From positions 248,001-312,000 of the forward strand of contig NZ_ATVH01000014.1 of the NCBI RefSeq assembly GCF_000420625.1: DNA of 64,000 nucleotides. The letters run 5' to 3'. The DNA comes from Fodinicurvata sediminis DSM 21159 (GTDB lineage Bacteria > Pseudomonadota > Alphaproteobacteria > Kiloniellales > DSM-21159). Numbering within the stretch: position 1 is the first letter of the stretch; each line of letters starts with the position of its first letter. Shown in pieces: positions 14,202 to 24,217 of the stretch. The notes beneath the pieces were generated by a model that was given only the letters and a program-made list of their open reading frames with translations, ran no database searches and had not been told where the DNA came from. The position numbers and the translations under genes are program-made.

Positions 14202-15604
14202 GATGACACCTGCCCGGCCGTCGCCTTGGTGTCCTTCAGGGACTTGACCAACGCGCGGAAGGCGTCTCCGCGCGATTCGAAATTGTCGAACTGATCGAAG
14301 GAGGCGCAGGCGGGAGACAACAGGACGACCGCCCCCGCCCCATCGTCTCCGGCCGCGGCCTGGGCTGCATGATCGACCGCCGTTTCCAGGGTGCCGCTTT
14401 TCTCGAAGGACAGCTTCCCTTCAAGCGCCTTGGCGAAACCCTCAGCCGCCTCGCCAATCAGGAAGGCCTTGACGATACGCGGATACCAGGTTTCCAGACC
14501 TTCAAGTCCGCCTTCCTTGGCGCGCCCTCCGGCAATCCAGTAGATCCGTTCATAGCATGACAGAGCCCGGCCGGCCGCTTCCGCATTGGTGGCCTTTGAA
14601 TCGTTGATGAAGCGCACCGCATCAATCTCGGCCACCAATTCCTGGCGGTGCGGCAAACCGGCAAAGCTGCGCATGCAGGCCATGATCACGGCCGGGTCCA
14701 CACCCGCCGCCTGGCAAGCGGCGTAGGCCGCGGCGGCATTCTGCCAGTTGTGTTCCCCCGGCAGGTGCTCCAACTCATTCAAGGGCAGGATCGGGACCTG
14801 CTTGCCTTCGCTGTCGTCGACCAGGAAACCGTCGCTCGCATAGACGCCACCGGCAACGGGCCCCTTGCCGGAAACCGGTATCACGCGCTGGTTCCCGGTT
14901 GCCATGAGTTCGTCGAAGATCTTCCGGCAGATGGGGTCATCCACGCCGACAACCGCGGTGCGGTTGCTGGTCTGGCGGTGGAAGATCTGTTTCTTCGCGG
15001 CAATATAGCCCTCCAGCCCACCATGGCGGTCCAGATGGTCCGGGCTGATGTTCAACAGCACAGCCACGTCGAAGGTGATGGATAGCGTCAGGTCCAGCTG
15101 ATAGCTGGACATTTCCAGCACGTAGAACCCTTCGCGATCGACTGGATCGAATTCCAGTGCCGGCATGCCCAGGTTCCCGCCGGTGTAGACCAGCCGCCGG
15201 GCCATGTTCAGCACATGCCCGATCAGGGCCGTCGTGGTCGACTTGCCGTTGGTCCCGGTCACGCCGATATACTTGGCATCCGGCTGGATGCGCCCAAGCA
15301 GTTCGATGTCCCCGACAACCTCGACACCAGCGGCCTGGGCCTTTGCGACCACCGGATGCGGCGCTGGATGATGATAGGGTATCCCGGGACTGAGTATCAG
15401 AGAGACGGGTTGGTTCCAGTCGGCCTGCATCAGGTCCACCAGGGGTATATCCGCTTCGACAGCCCGGTTGCGTGCGTCTTCGTTGTCATCCCACGCCCAG
15501 ACATCCGCCCCACTGGCCATGAGGGCACGCGCAGCCGTCCGCCCGGACTTGCCAAGTCCCAGAACCGCCACCGTGCAGCCTTCCATGAATGGGAGTTCGA
15601 TCAT
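14198..15604 (-). CDS. murD: UDP-N-acetylmuramoyl-L-alanine-D-glutamate ligase MurD
   Basis: Adds D-Glu to UDP-MurNAc-L-Ala. 468 residues: N-terminal VLGLGKSGRTAARALMASGA, ATP site GVTGTNGKSTTTALIGHVL, the central LNISPDHLDRHGGLEGY, and the C-terminal FINDSKATNAEA motif typical of MurD. It begins 7 bases after the mraY stop and overlaps ftsW by 4 bases. Confidence 0.98.
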   Translation of the reverse strand: MIELPFMEGCTVAVLGLGKSGRTAARALMASGADVWAWDDNEDARNRAVEADIPLVDLMQADWNQPVSLILSPGIPYHHPAPHPVVAKAQAAGVEVVGDIELLGRIQPDAKYIGVTGTNGKSTTTALIGHVLNMARRLVYTGGNLGMPALEFDPVDREGFYVLEMSSYQLDLTLSITFDVAVLLNISPDHLDRHGGLEGYIAAKKQIFHRQTSNRTAVVGVDDPICRKIFDELMATGNQRVIPVSGKGPVAGGVYASDGFLVDDSEGKQVPILPLNELEHLPGEHNWQNAAAAYAACQAAGVDPAVIMACMRSFAGLPHRQELVAEIDAVRFINDSKATNAEAAGRALSCYERIYWIAGGRAKEGGLEGLETWYPRIVKAFLIGEAAEGFAKALEGKLSFEKSGTLETAVDHAAQAAAGDDGAGAVVLLSPACASFDQFDNFESRGDAFRALVKSLKDTKATAGQVSS

Positions 15605-15611
15605 CCTGCCC

Positions 15612-16700
15612 TCACCTCAGCTTCAGCGATGACAGGCCGATCAACGCCAGGATAACGGCGATGATCCAGAAACGGATAACGATGGTGGGCTCGGCCCAGC
15701 CCTTCTTCTCGAAGTGATGGTGCAGCGGCGCCATGCGGAAGACGCGGTGTCCCGTCAGCTTGTAGGACAGCACCTGCACGATGACCGAAACCGTCTCCAG
15801 TACGAAGAGGCCGCCAATGATGGCCAGGACCAGTTCGTGCTTGGTGATGACGGCCACACCGCCCAGGGCGCCGCCACAGGACAGAGACCCGGTATCGCCC
15901 ATGAAGACCATGGCAGGCGGTGCGTTATACCAGAGAAAGCCCAGGCCTCCGCCAACCAGCGCGCCACAGAAGACCGCAAGTTCGCCCGTGCCCTGAACGT
16001 ACTGGATCTGCAGGTAGTCAGCATAAACCGTGTTACCGACCAGGTAGGCGATGAAAGCAAAGCAGGAGGCCGCGATCATCACCGGCACGATCGCCAGGCC
16101 ATCCAGGCCATCTGTCAGGTTCACGGCATTCGAGGCCCCGACCATGACCAGCATGCCGAGTATGATGAAGAACAGCCCCAGGTCCAGCAGCACGCCCTTC
16201 ACGAAAGGAATGGCCAGATGGGTCTCGAGTTCAGGTCGTGCGATCATCATGATCGCCACGGCTGCCACGAAAGCCACGGCAAATTGACCCAGCAGCTTGT
16301 AACGCCCCGGCAGGCCTTGGTGATTGCGGCGTGTGAGTTTCAGGTAGTCGTCGGCAAAACCGATCAGACCGAAGGCCACGGTTACGAAGAGGACGACCCA
16401 GATATACAGGTTGCTGAGATCGGCCCAGAGCAGGGTCGAGATGCTGAGCGCCAGAAGGATCAGCACACCACCCATGGTCGGCGTGCCCTTCTTGGTCAGC
16501 AGGTGACCTTCGGGGCCATCCTCGCGGATCGGCTGTCCGTCGCGCTGGCGTGCCTTCAACCAGCGAATAACGCTGGGTCCAAGGACAAAGGCGATGAACA
16601 GGGCCGTCAGCAGTGCGCCGCCTGTGCGAAAGGTCAGGTAACGAAAAAGATTGAAGAGCGTGAATTCATCGGCAAGCGGGGCCAGAAGATTGTAAAGCAT
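15612..16700 (-). CDS. mraY: Phospho-MurNAc-pentapeptide transferase MraY
   Basis: Integral membrane enzyme forming lipid I on undecaprenyl phosphate. The ATG at 16700 gives [17 protein letters not shown], the conserved MraY start; the longer frame would add 11 unlikely residues overlapping murF. 362 residues, about ten membrane helices. Diagnostic segments: [25 protein letters not shown] (catalytic aspartates), [21 protein letters not shown], and the C-terminal [14 protein letters not shown]. It starts 4 bases after the murF stop. Confidence 0.98.
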   Translation of the reverse strand: MLYNLLAPLADEFTLFNLFRYLTFRTGGALLTALFIAFVLGPSVIRWLKARQRDGQPIREDGPEGHLLTKKGTPTMGGVLILLALSISTLLWADLSNLYIWVVLFVTVAFGLIGFADDYLKLTRRNHQGLPGRYKLLGQFAVAFVAAVAIMMIARPELETHLAIPFVKGVLLDLGLFFIILGMLVMVGASNAVNLTDGLDGLAIVPVMIAASCFAFIAYLVGNTVYADYLQIQYVQGTGELAVFCGALVGGGLGFLWYNAPPAMVFMGDTGSLSCGGALGGVAVITKHELVLAIIGGLFVLETVSVIVQVLSYKLTGHRVFRMAPLHHHFEKKGWAEPTIVIRFWIIAVILALIGLSSLKLR

Positions 16701-16704
16701 GGTG

Positions 16705-18123
16705 TCAGCCCCCGTTCGCCTGTTTTGCTTCATCAGCCTCGGACGCGGTCAGGGCCTCGACGATCACGCGCATGCGGCTGCCCAGCGAGCCCTTGACCAG
16801 GACAACGTCCCCCGGACGCAGTTCTTGCAGAAGCGGTCCAGGCAGATCTGCCGAGGTCTCGGCATTGCAGGCCAGCTTGCCTTCGGGGAGCCGGTGCGCC
16901 AGATGCGACATCATGGGGCCCGCCAGGAAAACCAGATCGATGGAATTGGCTGTGACGTTCTCGGCCAGCTCTTCGTGAAAGCGCTGGCTGTCACTTCCCA
17001 GTTCCAGCATGTCACCCAGGACGGCAATCCGGCGGCCACCGGTGGCCGGCTGCGTGGCGCCCAGGACTCCCAGAGCCGCGGCCATGGACAGGGGGTTGGC
17101 ATTGTAGCATTCGTCCAGCAGCGTGAAGCTGCCGCCTTCCGGCATCCGGACTTCCTGCCTCGCGCCACGCCCAGGCATGGCCTGGAGCTGGTCGAAAGCG
17201 CGCGCGGCAAGATCTATTTCAGCCCCCAGCGCCTGGGCAGCACTCAGGACAGCCAGGCTGTTCATGGCCTGATGCCGTCCGGGCAGACCCAGGTGATAGG
17301 TCATCTCGCGCCCTTCCAGGGCAACATGAACCTCGCCGCCACGCTCGCTGGCCGCCCAGTCCAGCAGACGCAGGTCCGCCGCTTCGTCCGTACCGAAGGA
17401 TCGTATCGTCTCCACGCCCGCCTTCCTGGCTGCTTTCGTCAAGAAATCCCAATACTCGCTGTCCCTGGGAAGAACTGCAGTGCCGTCCGTCCCAAGGCCC
17501 TCGAAAATCTCTGCCTTGGCCGCTGCGATGGCGTCCTGCGAGCCGAGATGCTCCAGGTGCGCCATGCCAATGTTCGTGATCACCGCCACCTGCGGGCGTA
17601 TCAGCCTGGACAACGGCCGGATCTCACCACTGTGGTTCATTCCCACTTCAAACACGCCATAGGCTGCATCCTGCGGAAGGCGCGCGAGGGACAGGGGAAC
17701 ACCCCAATGATTGTTGTGACTGGCCGCGCTGCCGTGAGTCTTGCCTTGGGCGGACAGGGCCGCGATCAGCATTTCCTTGGTGCTGGTCTTCCCCGAGGAC
17801 CCCGTGACAGCGACAATTTTGGCCGAAGCGCGCGCACGTCCTGCTGCACCCAGGGCTGTCAGCGCCTGGAGCGTGTCATCGACAACGACCAGAGGACCTT
17901 CAGCAGGCAATGGGCGACTGACAATCGCTGCCGCAGCCCCTCTGGAAAAGGCTTCTGCCACGAAGTCATGCGCATCGAAGTTCGGACCGCTCAGGGCAAC
18001 GAAGAGGTCGCCGGGTTCAAGCGAGCGTGTATCGATCGATACACCGCTGGCACTCCAATCACCTTCGCCCTGACCATTGACCGCATCCCGCACCGCTTCG
18101 GCAGTCCAGAGGCTCGCCATCAA
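16705..18123 (-). CDS. murF: UDP-MurNAc-tripeptide-D-alanyl-D-alanine ligase MurF
   Basis: Adds the D-Ala-D-Ala made by Ddl. 472 residues: N-terminal [21 protein letters not shown] site [18 protein letters not shown], the central [11 protein letters not shown] and [12 protein letters not shown], and C-terminal [15 protein letters not shown] with VLGDMLELG. Two adjacent start codons (MM) occur; the first overlaps the murE stop by 4 bases. The gene also has a long antisense open frame, which is a codon-bias shadow. Confidence 0.97.
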   Translation of the reverse strand: MMASLWTAEAVRDAVNGQGEGDWSASGVSIDTRSLEPGDLFVALSGPNFDAHDFVAEAFSRGAAAAIVSRPLPAEGPLVVVDDTLQALTALGAAGRARASAKIVAVTGSSGKTSTKEMLIAALSAQGKTHGSAASHNNHWGVPLSLARLPQDAAYGVFEVGMNHSGEIRPLSRLIRPQVAVITNIGMAHLEHLGSQDAIAAAKAEIFEGLGTDGTAVLPRDSEYWDFLTKAARKAGVETIRSFGTDEAADLRLLDWAASERGGEVHVALEGREMTYHLGLPGRHQAMNSLAVLSAAQALGAEIDLAARAFDQLQAMPGRGARQEVRMPEGGSFTLLDECYNANPLSMAAALGVLGATQPATGGRRIAVLGDMLELGSDSQRFHEELAENVTANSIDLVFLAGPMMSHLAHRLPEGKLACNAETSADLPGPLLQELRPGDVVLVKGSLGSRMRVIVEALTASEADEAKQANGG

Positions 18124-19595
18124 CGACCTCCCTCGACCATATGACGAATCGCAGCACGGGCCACGTCCCGGTCATCGAAGGGCAGAACCTGATCACCGAC
18201 AATCTGTCCGGACTCGTGCCCCTTCCCGGCGATGACCAGGACATCGCCGGCCTTCAAGGCGGCAACAGCTTCGAAGATTGCCTGACGGCGATTGCCGATT
18301 TCATGTGCATTTGGGGCAGCAGCCAGGATTTCGGCTCTAATGGCCGCAGGATCCTCCGTACGCGGATTGTCGTCCGTGACAATGACCTCATCTGCCAACT
18401 GGGCACAGACCTGCCCCATCAGGGGGCGCTTGCCGCGATCACGGTCACCACCGCAGCCGAACACGACATGAAGCCCGCCTGCAGCATGCGGGCGCAGAGC
18501 CCGCAGGACGGTCTCCAAGGCCCCGGAGGTGTGGGCGTAGTCGACAAAAACCTTACCCCCCGCCGGCGTTTCACCCACGGCTTCGATCCGCCCCGGGACA
18601 GCCCGGATCTTTCTCAAAGCTCCAACGGCATCCTGAGGATCCACGCCTTCGGCCAGAACAAGGCCGAGCGCGGCGAGCGCGTTCATGGCCTGGAAGGTAC
18701 CCGCCACTTCAAGGGCAAGGCGATGGCGGTGTCCAAACACTTCCAGGTCAAGGGTCAGGCCGTCGCCCCCCGGCGACATTTCCAACAGCCTGAGATCGCG
18801 CCCACCGCGCCCGTAGTTAAGGGAGGACAGTCCCCTTGCCACGGTTTTCGAGCGGAGAGCCTCGAATTCGGGAATATCGGCATTGAGTACGGCAGTCCCG
18901 CCCTCGGGCAGGAGTTCCGCGAACAGTCGCGCCTTGGCATCCAGATAGGCCTCCATCGAGGCGTGGTAGTCCAGATGATCGCGACTGAGGTTCGTGAAGG
19001 CGGCCGCCGAGATGCGCACGCCATCCAGGCGATACTGGTCCAGTCCATGGCTGGAAGCTTCCAGGGCCAGGTGGTCGAAACCGTTCTCGGCCAGATCCGC
19101 CAGGCAGCGCATCAGATCCACGGGATCGGGCGTGGTCAGTGCAGCAGGCGCCTGGGGGCGCGGTGGAATCAGGCCCAGTGTCCCGAGGCTTGCAGCCTTC
19201 TGTCCCAGGTTCTCCCACATCTGGCGCACGAAGGTGACAACGGATGTCTTGCCGTTTGTCCCGGTCACGGCGGCAATGAAGCGTGGCTGGTGGCGATAGA
19301 ACGCGGCCGCCGTCAAGGCCAGACGACGCCTGGGGTTGTCATCCAGGATCAACGGCATCCCTGATGGCAGGAGGCTGCGATCCGTGTCGGTGGGTGCCAG
19401 AACCGCTGCGGCCCCTTTCTGCAGGGCTTCCGAAATATAGGCACGGCCATCGTGATGGCCGCCCGGAATTGCGGCAAACAACCAGCCAGGCTCGACACGC
19501 CGGCTATCCGCCGTCAGCCCCCTGATCTCCCTGTTCACCGTCTCTGGATTCATGCCCCGCAGGACCTCCTCATCGAATAGTTCATTGAGATGCAA
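18120..19595 (-). CDS. murE: UDP-MurNAc-tripeptide synthetase MurE (meso-DAP adding)
   Basis: Adds the third stem-peptide residue. 491 residues: N-terminal LTADSRRVEPGWLFAAIPG, ATP site VTGTNGKTSVVTFVRQMW, central EASSHGLDQYR and NLSRDHLDYHASME, C-terminal FVDYAHTSGAL. The motif DDNPRTEDP (DNPR) is that of meso-diaminopimelate-specific MurE, so a standard Gram-negative DAP peptidoglycan is predicted. It overlaps the end of ftsI by 14 bases. Confidence 0.97.
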   Translation of the reverse strand: MHLNELFDEEVLRGMNPETVNREIRGLTADSRRVEPGWLFAAIPGGHHDGRAYISEALQKGAAAVLAPTDTDRSLLPSGMPLILDDNPRRRLALTAAAFYRHQPRFIAAVTGTNGKTSVVTFVRQMWENLGQKAASLGTLGLIPPRPQAPAALTTPDPVDLMRCLADLAENGFDHLALEASSHGLDQYRLDGVRISAAAFTNLSRDHLDYHASMEAYLDAKARLFAELLPEGGTAVLNADIPEFEALRSKTVARGLSSLNYGRGGRDLRLLEMSPGGDGLTLDLEVFGHRHRLALEVAGTFQAMNALAALGLVLAEGVDPQDAVGALRKIRAVPGRIEAVGETPAGGKVFVDYAHTSGALETVLRALRPHAAGGLHVVFGCGGDRDRGKRPLMGQVCAQLADEVIVTDDNPRTEDPAAIRAEILAAAPNAHEIGNRRQAIFEAVAALKAGDVLVIAGKGHESGQIVGDQVLPFDDRDVARAAIRHMVEGGR

Positions 19596-21348
19596 CGCTG
19601 CGCCCTTTCAGGTGAACGGGCACGAAGAGGGGATCCGGCCCCACCTCGCTTGGCAGAGCGCGCGGCTCCAGGCCCACCACAGGCCCCATTCGCTGCACGA
19701 TTTTCTTGATGGCCGGCGCCACGACCCAGCCCGCGGTGGCGTAGCCATAGCTATTTTCGGTTGGCTTAGGCTCATCGACCATGGCGAAGATCGCGTACTG
19801 CGGATCGTCCATGGGGAAGGCCCCGGCAAAGGACGCGATTCGATTGTTGCGATCGTATCCGCCGGACGCCTTCAGCTTGTCAGCCGTACCTGTCTTGCCA
19901 CCCACCATATAGCCCGGCGCCTCGGCATTGCGTCCGGTGCCCTCGGCCACCACCAGGCGCATCAACCAGCGCATCTGTTCCGAGGTCTGTTCGGAGATCA
20001 CCTGCTCGCCAACGGGACGTTCGCCGGGCTTGCGCTTCACCAGCGTGGGCGACAGCAACTCGCCGCCGTTCACCATGGCAGACAAGGCCCGCACGACCTG
20101 GACCGGGGTTACCGCCAGGCCATGGCCGTAGGATATCGTCATGGTATTGATTTCACGCCACTTGGCCGGAACAAGCGGGCTGCCATTCTCGGGAAGTTCC
20201 ACGGGACCCCGCTTGAGAAGGCCAAATTTCCCGAAGTAGTTCTGGATGGCCTTGGTACCGGCCTCCATGGCCATGTGAACGGTGCCGATATTACTGGAAT
20301 GCAGGAAGATCTCGGGAATCGACATCCAGCCGTCCTTCGGCTTGAAGTCGTTGATGGTATAGCCGGCAACCCGGATCGGCTTGGAAACGTCGTATCCGTC
20401 ATCCAGCCTGACGGCTCCGGCGTCCAGAGCTGCCGCAGCGCTAAAGATCTTGAAAACGGACCCCACTTCGTAAACGCCCAGGGTTGCCCGATTGAAGCGC
20501 GCTTCATCGCTGGCCGCACCGGGATGATCCGGATCGAAGGTGGGCAGGGAAACCATCGCCAGGATCTCGCCCGTGTCCACATCCATGATGAGGCCGCTTG
20601 CCCCGATACCGGAGTATTCCGTCATCGCGGCCTGCAACTCTTCGGCCATTATGTGCTGGAGACGCATGTCGAGAGAGAGCTCCAGAGGCGCTGTCCCACC
20701 CCGAAGCCTCTCCTCAAAGGTCTTTTCCATGCCGGCGATGCCCTGGCCATCGATATCGCTGTAGCCAACCACGTGACTGAACAGATCATCGTGCGGGTAA
20801 TAGCGGCATTCATCGTGCTGCAGATAGACACCGGGAATACCCAGGTCGTTGACGGCATCGGTTTCCCGCGGGCTCAGGCAGCGCCCCACCCAGGTGAAAC
20901 TGCGATCGGAAGCCAGCCCGCCCTTCAGGCGCTCTTCATCAATACCCTTCAGGACAGAAGCCAGGCGCCCGGCCACCTCGTCAGGATTGCGGATCTGCCG
21001 CGGATTGGCATAGACGGCATTGGTCGGCAGTGTCGTTGCCAGCACGGTTCCGTTGCGATCCACGATATCAGCCCGTCCGCTGCGCCATTCGGTATTCGCG
21101 GGCGCGACCGTGGCAATCTGTGCAGAGGCGTCGCTTTGCAGCAGGGTCAGGTCGACCAGACGCAAACCTATCATGACGAAGGCCATGGCAAAGACCAGGG
21201 CCGACACGATCAGGCGTGTGCGGCCGGTTTCCAGGGCTGCCTTGCGCGCGCCTTCCAGTTCGACAACCCAGGTTTTCGGCTGCCCGACATCCAGGCCGCA
21301 TGGAGAGAGCGGGCGAAAGTTTGCAGGCTCATTGCGCTTGCGGGTCAT
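19582..21348 (-). CDS. ftsI: Septal transpeptidase FtsI (PBP3)
   Basis: Class B penicillin-binding protein cross-linking septal peptidoglycan with FtsW. 588 residues: short cytoplasmic N-terminus, one signal-anchor (LIVSALVFAMAFVMIGLRLV), a pedestal domain with RSGRADIVDRNGTVLATTL, then the transpeptidase domain with SxxK (GSVFKIFSAA), SxN (LHSSNIGTV) and KTG (VGGKTGTADK). The start overlaps the ftsL stop by 4 bases. Confidence 0.97.
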   Translation of the reverse strand: MTRKRNEPANFRPLSPCGLDVGQPKTWVVELEGARKAALETGRTRLIVSALVFAMAFVMIGLRLVDLTLLQSDASAQIATVAPANTEWRSGRADIVDRNGTVLATTLPTNAVYANPRQIRNPDEVAGRLASVLKGIDEERLKGGLASDRSFTWVGRCLSPRETDAVNDLGIPGVYLQHDECRYYPHDDLFSHVVGYSDIDGQGIAGMEKTFEERLRGGTAPLELSLDMRLQHIMAEELQAAMTEYSGIGASGLIMDVDTGEILAMVSLPTFDPDHPGAASDEARFNRATLGVYEVGSVFKIFSAAAALDAGAVRLDDGYDVSKPIRVAGYTINDFKPKDGWMSIPEIFLHSSNIGTVHMAMEAGTKAIQNYFGKFGLLKRGPVELPENGSPLVPAKWREINTMTISYGHGLAVTPVQVVRALSAMVNGGELLSPTLVKRKPGERPVGEQVISEQTSEQMRWLMRLVVAEGTGRNAEAPGYMVGGKTGTADKLKASGGYDRNNRIASFAGAFPMDDPQYAIFAMVDEPKPTENSYGYATAGWVVAPAIKKIVQRMGPVVGLEPRALPSEVGPDPLFVPVHLKGRSVASQ

Positions 21349-21956
21349 TGCGAAGCCTCCATCGAAACGAAGGTCGGCTTCGCGGCCGCATCTGCGGTCG
21401 GCAGGGAACGGCCGGTTACGGGATTGACCGGTCCGGACACGGAAGGTTTCGGATCCGGCTTGTTCCGCGTCTGCTCCGAGGCAGACGCAGCACGCACCTG
21501 CGCGGAGGCTGTGTCTGGTTCATTCTGCTCTGCCGTCCCGTCCTGGCCGGCCGCCTGCTGCAGCAGCTTGTTCGGAAGCCGCGGCAAGGGCTCCGGCGAC
21601 CAATCTTCCGGACTGCTGGGCCGGCTTCGCGGATAGGGCTTTTGACCGGCCTTGTCCGATTGCGAATACCCAAAGTCCTCGGGACGCGGCGGCAGGTAAG
21701 CAACCTGGCTGACCTGGGCCGTCTCCATGGGCTGGAGGTCAAGGTGCCGTTCCGCCAGGCGCGCAAGGCGCTTGGGATCGTTCAGATAGCTCCATTCGGC
21801 CTTCAGGATATGTATGGTCTCCTGATCGCGCAGAATCTGCTCGTTCAACGCTTTCAGCCTTTGTTCCTTCTGCTGGACCTCGTGCTTGACCTGGAACAGG
21901 GCAGCCATCGCCACCACGGCGGCCAGCATCATGAAAGCGAAAAAGAGACGATTCAT
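21345..21956 (-). CDS. ftsL: Cell division protein FtsL with long C-terminal tail
   Basis: Small bitopic divisome protein that forms a coiled coil with FtsB near FtsQ. The call rests on position between rsmH and ftsI, an N-terminal membrane segment ([21 protein letters not shown]), and a heptad-rich region ([20 protein letters not shown]) ending in the [20 protein letters not shown] pattern typical of FtsL. At 203 residues it is longer than E. coli FtsL (121): the last 110 or so residues are Pro/Ser/Ala-rich and look disordered. 4-base overlaps on both sides. Confidence 0.9.
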   Translation of the reverse strand: MNRLFFAFMMLAAVVAMAALFQVKHEVQQKEQRLKALNEQILRDQETIHILKAEWSYLNDPKRLARLAERHLDLQPMETAQVSQVAYLPPRPEDFGYSQSDKAGQKPYPRSRPSSPEDWSPEPLPRLPNKLLQQAAGQDGTAEQNEPDTASAQVRAASASEQTRNKPDPKPSVSGPVNPVTGRSLPTADAAAKPTFVSMEASQ

Positions 21957-22912
21957 GACTGCACCTCCAGAGCCGGAGCCTGGGTGCGTTCTGCCGCACG
22001 CAGGCGCGCCGAGCGCGACCTGGGATTGCGTGCCGTCTCGTCCCGCGTCGGACGGATTGCGTTGCGTGAAAGGAGCGAAAAGCTGGGTTCAGGCCGGGGC
22101 TTTGCCGGCGCATGGCGCGAGCCCTGGGGCGCGGCATCGCTGTGTGCACGCAGGAAACGTTTGACGATGCGATCTTCCAGCGAATGGAAAGACACCACCG
22201 CCAGGCGGCCACCCGGGGCCAGAATGCGCTCGGCTGCGCTCAGTCCGCGCTCCAGCTCGCCCAGTTCGTCGTTCACGTGCAGTCGAAGGGCCTGAAACGT
22301 CCGCGTTGCCGGATCTATGCCATCTGCGGAAGGCTTGACCACCGAGCGCACAATCTGAGCCAGACGGAATGTCGTTTTGACAGGCGCCTCCTTGCGCGCA
22401 GCCACGATGGCGCGCGCAACAGCCCTGGCACGCCGCTCTTCGCCCAGGCGCCATATGATATCGGACAGCTCTGCTTCGGAAGATTCGTTGACGACATCGG
22501 CGGCAGTGGGCCCATCGCCGCCCATGCGCATGTCCAGCGGGCCGTCGGCACGGAAGGAGAAGCCGCGTCCGGCTTCGTCCAACTGCGGGGATGACACACC
22601 CAGGTCCAGAGCGACCCCATCCACAGGCGCTTCGGGAAGCAGTCGATCCATATCGCCGAAGCATCCCTCGATCAACTGCAGGCGCCCGGGAAACTCGGCG
22701 CACAGCCGCTCGCCCTCCTGAATGGCCGCCGGATCACGATCCAGTCCCACGACGCGACAATCGGCGGCCTGCAGGATAGCTCGAGCATAACCGCCACGTC
22801 CGAAGGTTCCATCGAGATAGATCGCACCGTCGCGCGGCTGGAGCACCTCCATGACCTCGGCAAGCATCACCGGCATATGCCCGCCGGTCGTATATGCTGC
22901 ACTGGTCTGCAT
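21953..22912 (-). CDS. rsmH: 16S rRNA m4C1402 methyltransferase RsmH (MraW)
   Basis: SAM-dependent N4-methylation of C1402 in 16S rRNA. 319 residues. SAM site [18 protein letters not shown], then [38 protein letters not shown] and [16 protein letters not shown], all RsmH signatures. The ATG at 22912 has a GGAGGAG about six bases upstream, at the end of mraZ. Conserved second gene of the dcw cluster. Confidence 0.98.
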   Translation of the reverse strand: MQTSAAYTTGGHMPVMLAEVMEVLQPRDGAIYLDGTFGRGGYARAILQAADCRVVGLDRDPAAIQEGERLCAEFPGRLQLIEGCFGDMDRLLPEAPVDGVALDLGVSSPQLDEAGRGFSFRADGPLDMRMGGDGPTAADVVNESSEAELSDIIWRLGEERRARAVARAIVAARKEAPVKTTFRLAQIVRSVVKPSADGIDPATRTFQALRLHVNDELGELERGLSAAERILAPGGRLAVVSFHSLEDRIVKRFLRAHSDAAPQGSRHAPAKPRPEPSFSLLSRNAIRPTRDETARNPRSRSARLRAAERTQAPALEVQS

Positions 22913-22915
22913 GGT

Positions 22916-23386
22916 TCACTCCTCCTTCGCGCGGCGAAGAGGCAGGGACAGGCCCTTCTGACGGGCCTGGGCACGACGCTCGCCCTGATAGGAAGAGAAG
23001 GCTTGCGGCTCCCAGATGCGGAAGGTCTTGCCCATGCCGACAAAGGCAGCCTCTTCCGTGATGCCGGCCACCTCCATCAACTCCGGCGGCAACTGGATGC
23101 GCCCCCCGCTGTCCCAGGCCAACGGATGCGCATCGGCAAACAGGCTGGATGCCAGGTCCTGGTGATTGTCAGAGAACAGGTCCATGTCGGCGACGCTCTC
23201 ACTCAATTCGCTCATGAACCCCATACCGCAGCCTTCAATGGCCTCCACCTTGTGGGACAGAAAACAGACAACGCCCTGGAAGCTTTCGCCGGCCAGAACC
23301 TGGCGAAAGGGGGCCGGAACCGACACGCGCCCTTTGCGGTCGACCCTGTTCCGGAAGGTACCGAGAAACGGTGTTTGCGCTTGCAC
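22916..23386 (-). CDS. mraZ: Transcriptional regulator MraZ
   Basis: AbrB-like DNA-binding protein that represses its own dcw operon in other bacteria. The preferred start is a GTG at 23386: it has GGGAG six bases upstream and puts the family sequence FLGTFRNRVDRKGRVSVPAP near the N-terminus, giving 156 residues. An ATG 60 bases upstream would add 20 Gly/Arg-rich residues with no family resemblance. The two tandem MraZ repeats are visible (DRKGRVSVPAPFRQ and DSGGRIQLPPELME). A candidate operator array lies about 135 bases upstream. Confidence 0.94.
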   Translation of the reverse strand: MQAQTPFLGTFRNRVDRKGRVSVPAPFRQVLAGESFQGVVCFLSHKVEAIEGCGMGFMSELSESVADMDLFSDNHQDLASSLFADAHPLAWDSGGRIQLPPELMEVAGITEEAAFVGMGKTFRIWEPQAFSSYQGERRAQARQKGLSLPLRRAKEE

Positions 23387-23489
23387 CCCTGTCTCCCGAA
23401 CACCGCTGCGGCTTCCCCCAAGCGGTCCAAGTCGTTCAGCAGGCACCCCCTGCCCGGGTCCACCACGGCCCGCCCGCCATTCATTCCCT

Positions 23490-23586
23490 TGGGATAGTCA
23501 GGGGACACGGGCCCAGTTAGTGGGATATCATGGGATAGCATGGGAATTCATGGGCGTCAATGGGAACTCAAGTATTCCGCATGGGA
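23490..23586. repeat. TGGG box array upstream of mraZ (candidate MraZ operator)
   Basis: On the plus strand TGGG occurs exactly every 10 bases at 23521, 23531, 23541, 23551 and 23561, with outliers at 23490 and 23582. The spacers differ between units. MraZ is known in E. coli to bind direct TGGGN repeats with 5-base spacers, which is this 10-base period, so autoregulation of the dcw operon is inferred. The boxes are on the strand opposite to mraZ; I cannot say whether that orientation is usual. Confidence 0.75.
23532..23560 (-). promoter_or_regulatory. Candidate promoter of the dcw operon
   Basis: On the minus strand TTGACG (23560-23555) is followed after 17 bases by TATCCC (23537-23532). 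The -35 is good and the -10 is weak (3 of 6). Both elements lie within the TGGG array, where bound MraZ would occlude polymerase. It would leave a 5' leader of about 140 bases before mraZ. Confidence 0.4.
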
Positions 23587-23587
23587 T

Positions 23588-23610
23588 AAAGCCCCGGATA
23601 TTGGGGCTTT
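23588..23610. terminator. AAAGCCCC hairpin between rnpB and mraZ
   Basis: Perfect 8-bp inverted repeat AAAGCCCC / GGGGCTTT with a 7-base loop, followed by one more T on the plus strand. It could end transcription coming from rnpB, or form a leader structure. The interval 23387-23794 has no gene; it holds only the TGGG array, this hairpin, a LexA-like site and an AT-rich stretch around 23670-23720. Confidence 0.4.
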
Positions 23611-23699
23611 TGGCAGCAATGATTTCTACTTTGGGAGCATTCCGGAAAGCTGTTCTTGCACTCCGCACTCAAGCTAGAAATAAAATTTGGCGAAGATTT

Positions 23700-23714
23700 G
23701 TTCTCTTTATGTTC
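23700..23714. promoter_or_regulatory. GTTC-N7-GTTC, candidate LexA (SOS) box
   Basis: Plus-strand sequence GTTCTCTTTATGTTC matches the alphaproteobacterial LexA operator GTTCN7GTTC exactly. It lies about 315 bases upstream of mraZ and 80 bases beyond the rnpB 3' end. Eight fixed bases can match by chance, so this is a candidate only. No matching promoter was assigned. Confidence 0.4.
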
Positions 23715-23794
23715 TCTTTCTAGAAGAGTAAGCGGAAGCCCCGGCCACGCCTGGCTCGAATACAGGGAAAATTTCGTCCGGGAAGTAAATGAGT

Positions 23795-24182
<388 letters not shown>

Positions 24183-24188
24183 GCAGCA

Positions 24189-24217
24189 GACTTAAGCGGT
24201 GGAAAGTGAGGAATCAA
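24189..24217 (-). promoter_or_regulatory. rnpB promoter
   Basis: On the minus strand TTGATT (24217-24212), a 17-base spacer, and TAAGTC (24194-24189) place the start point near 24182, which is exactly where P1 of the RNA begins. The -35 overlaps the stop codon of the amidase gene upstream. Confidence 0.65.

Noticed and set aside
19552-21636. 694-residue open frame antisense to ftsI and ftsL
   Set aside because: Codon-bias shadow; no domain is recognisable and FtsI motifs are on the other strand.
23521-23565. Possible CRISPR-like repeat array
   Set aside because: Units are only 10 bases with a 4-5 base core and no spacers of CRISPR size; MraZ boxes explain it better.
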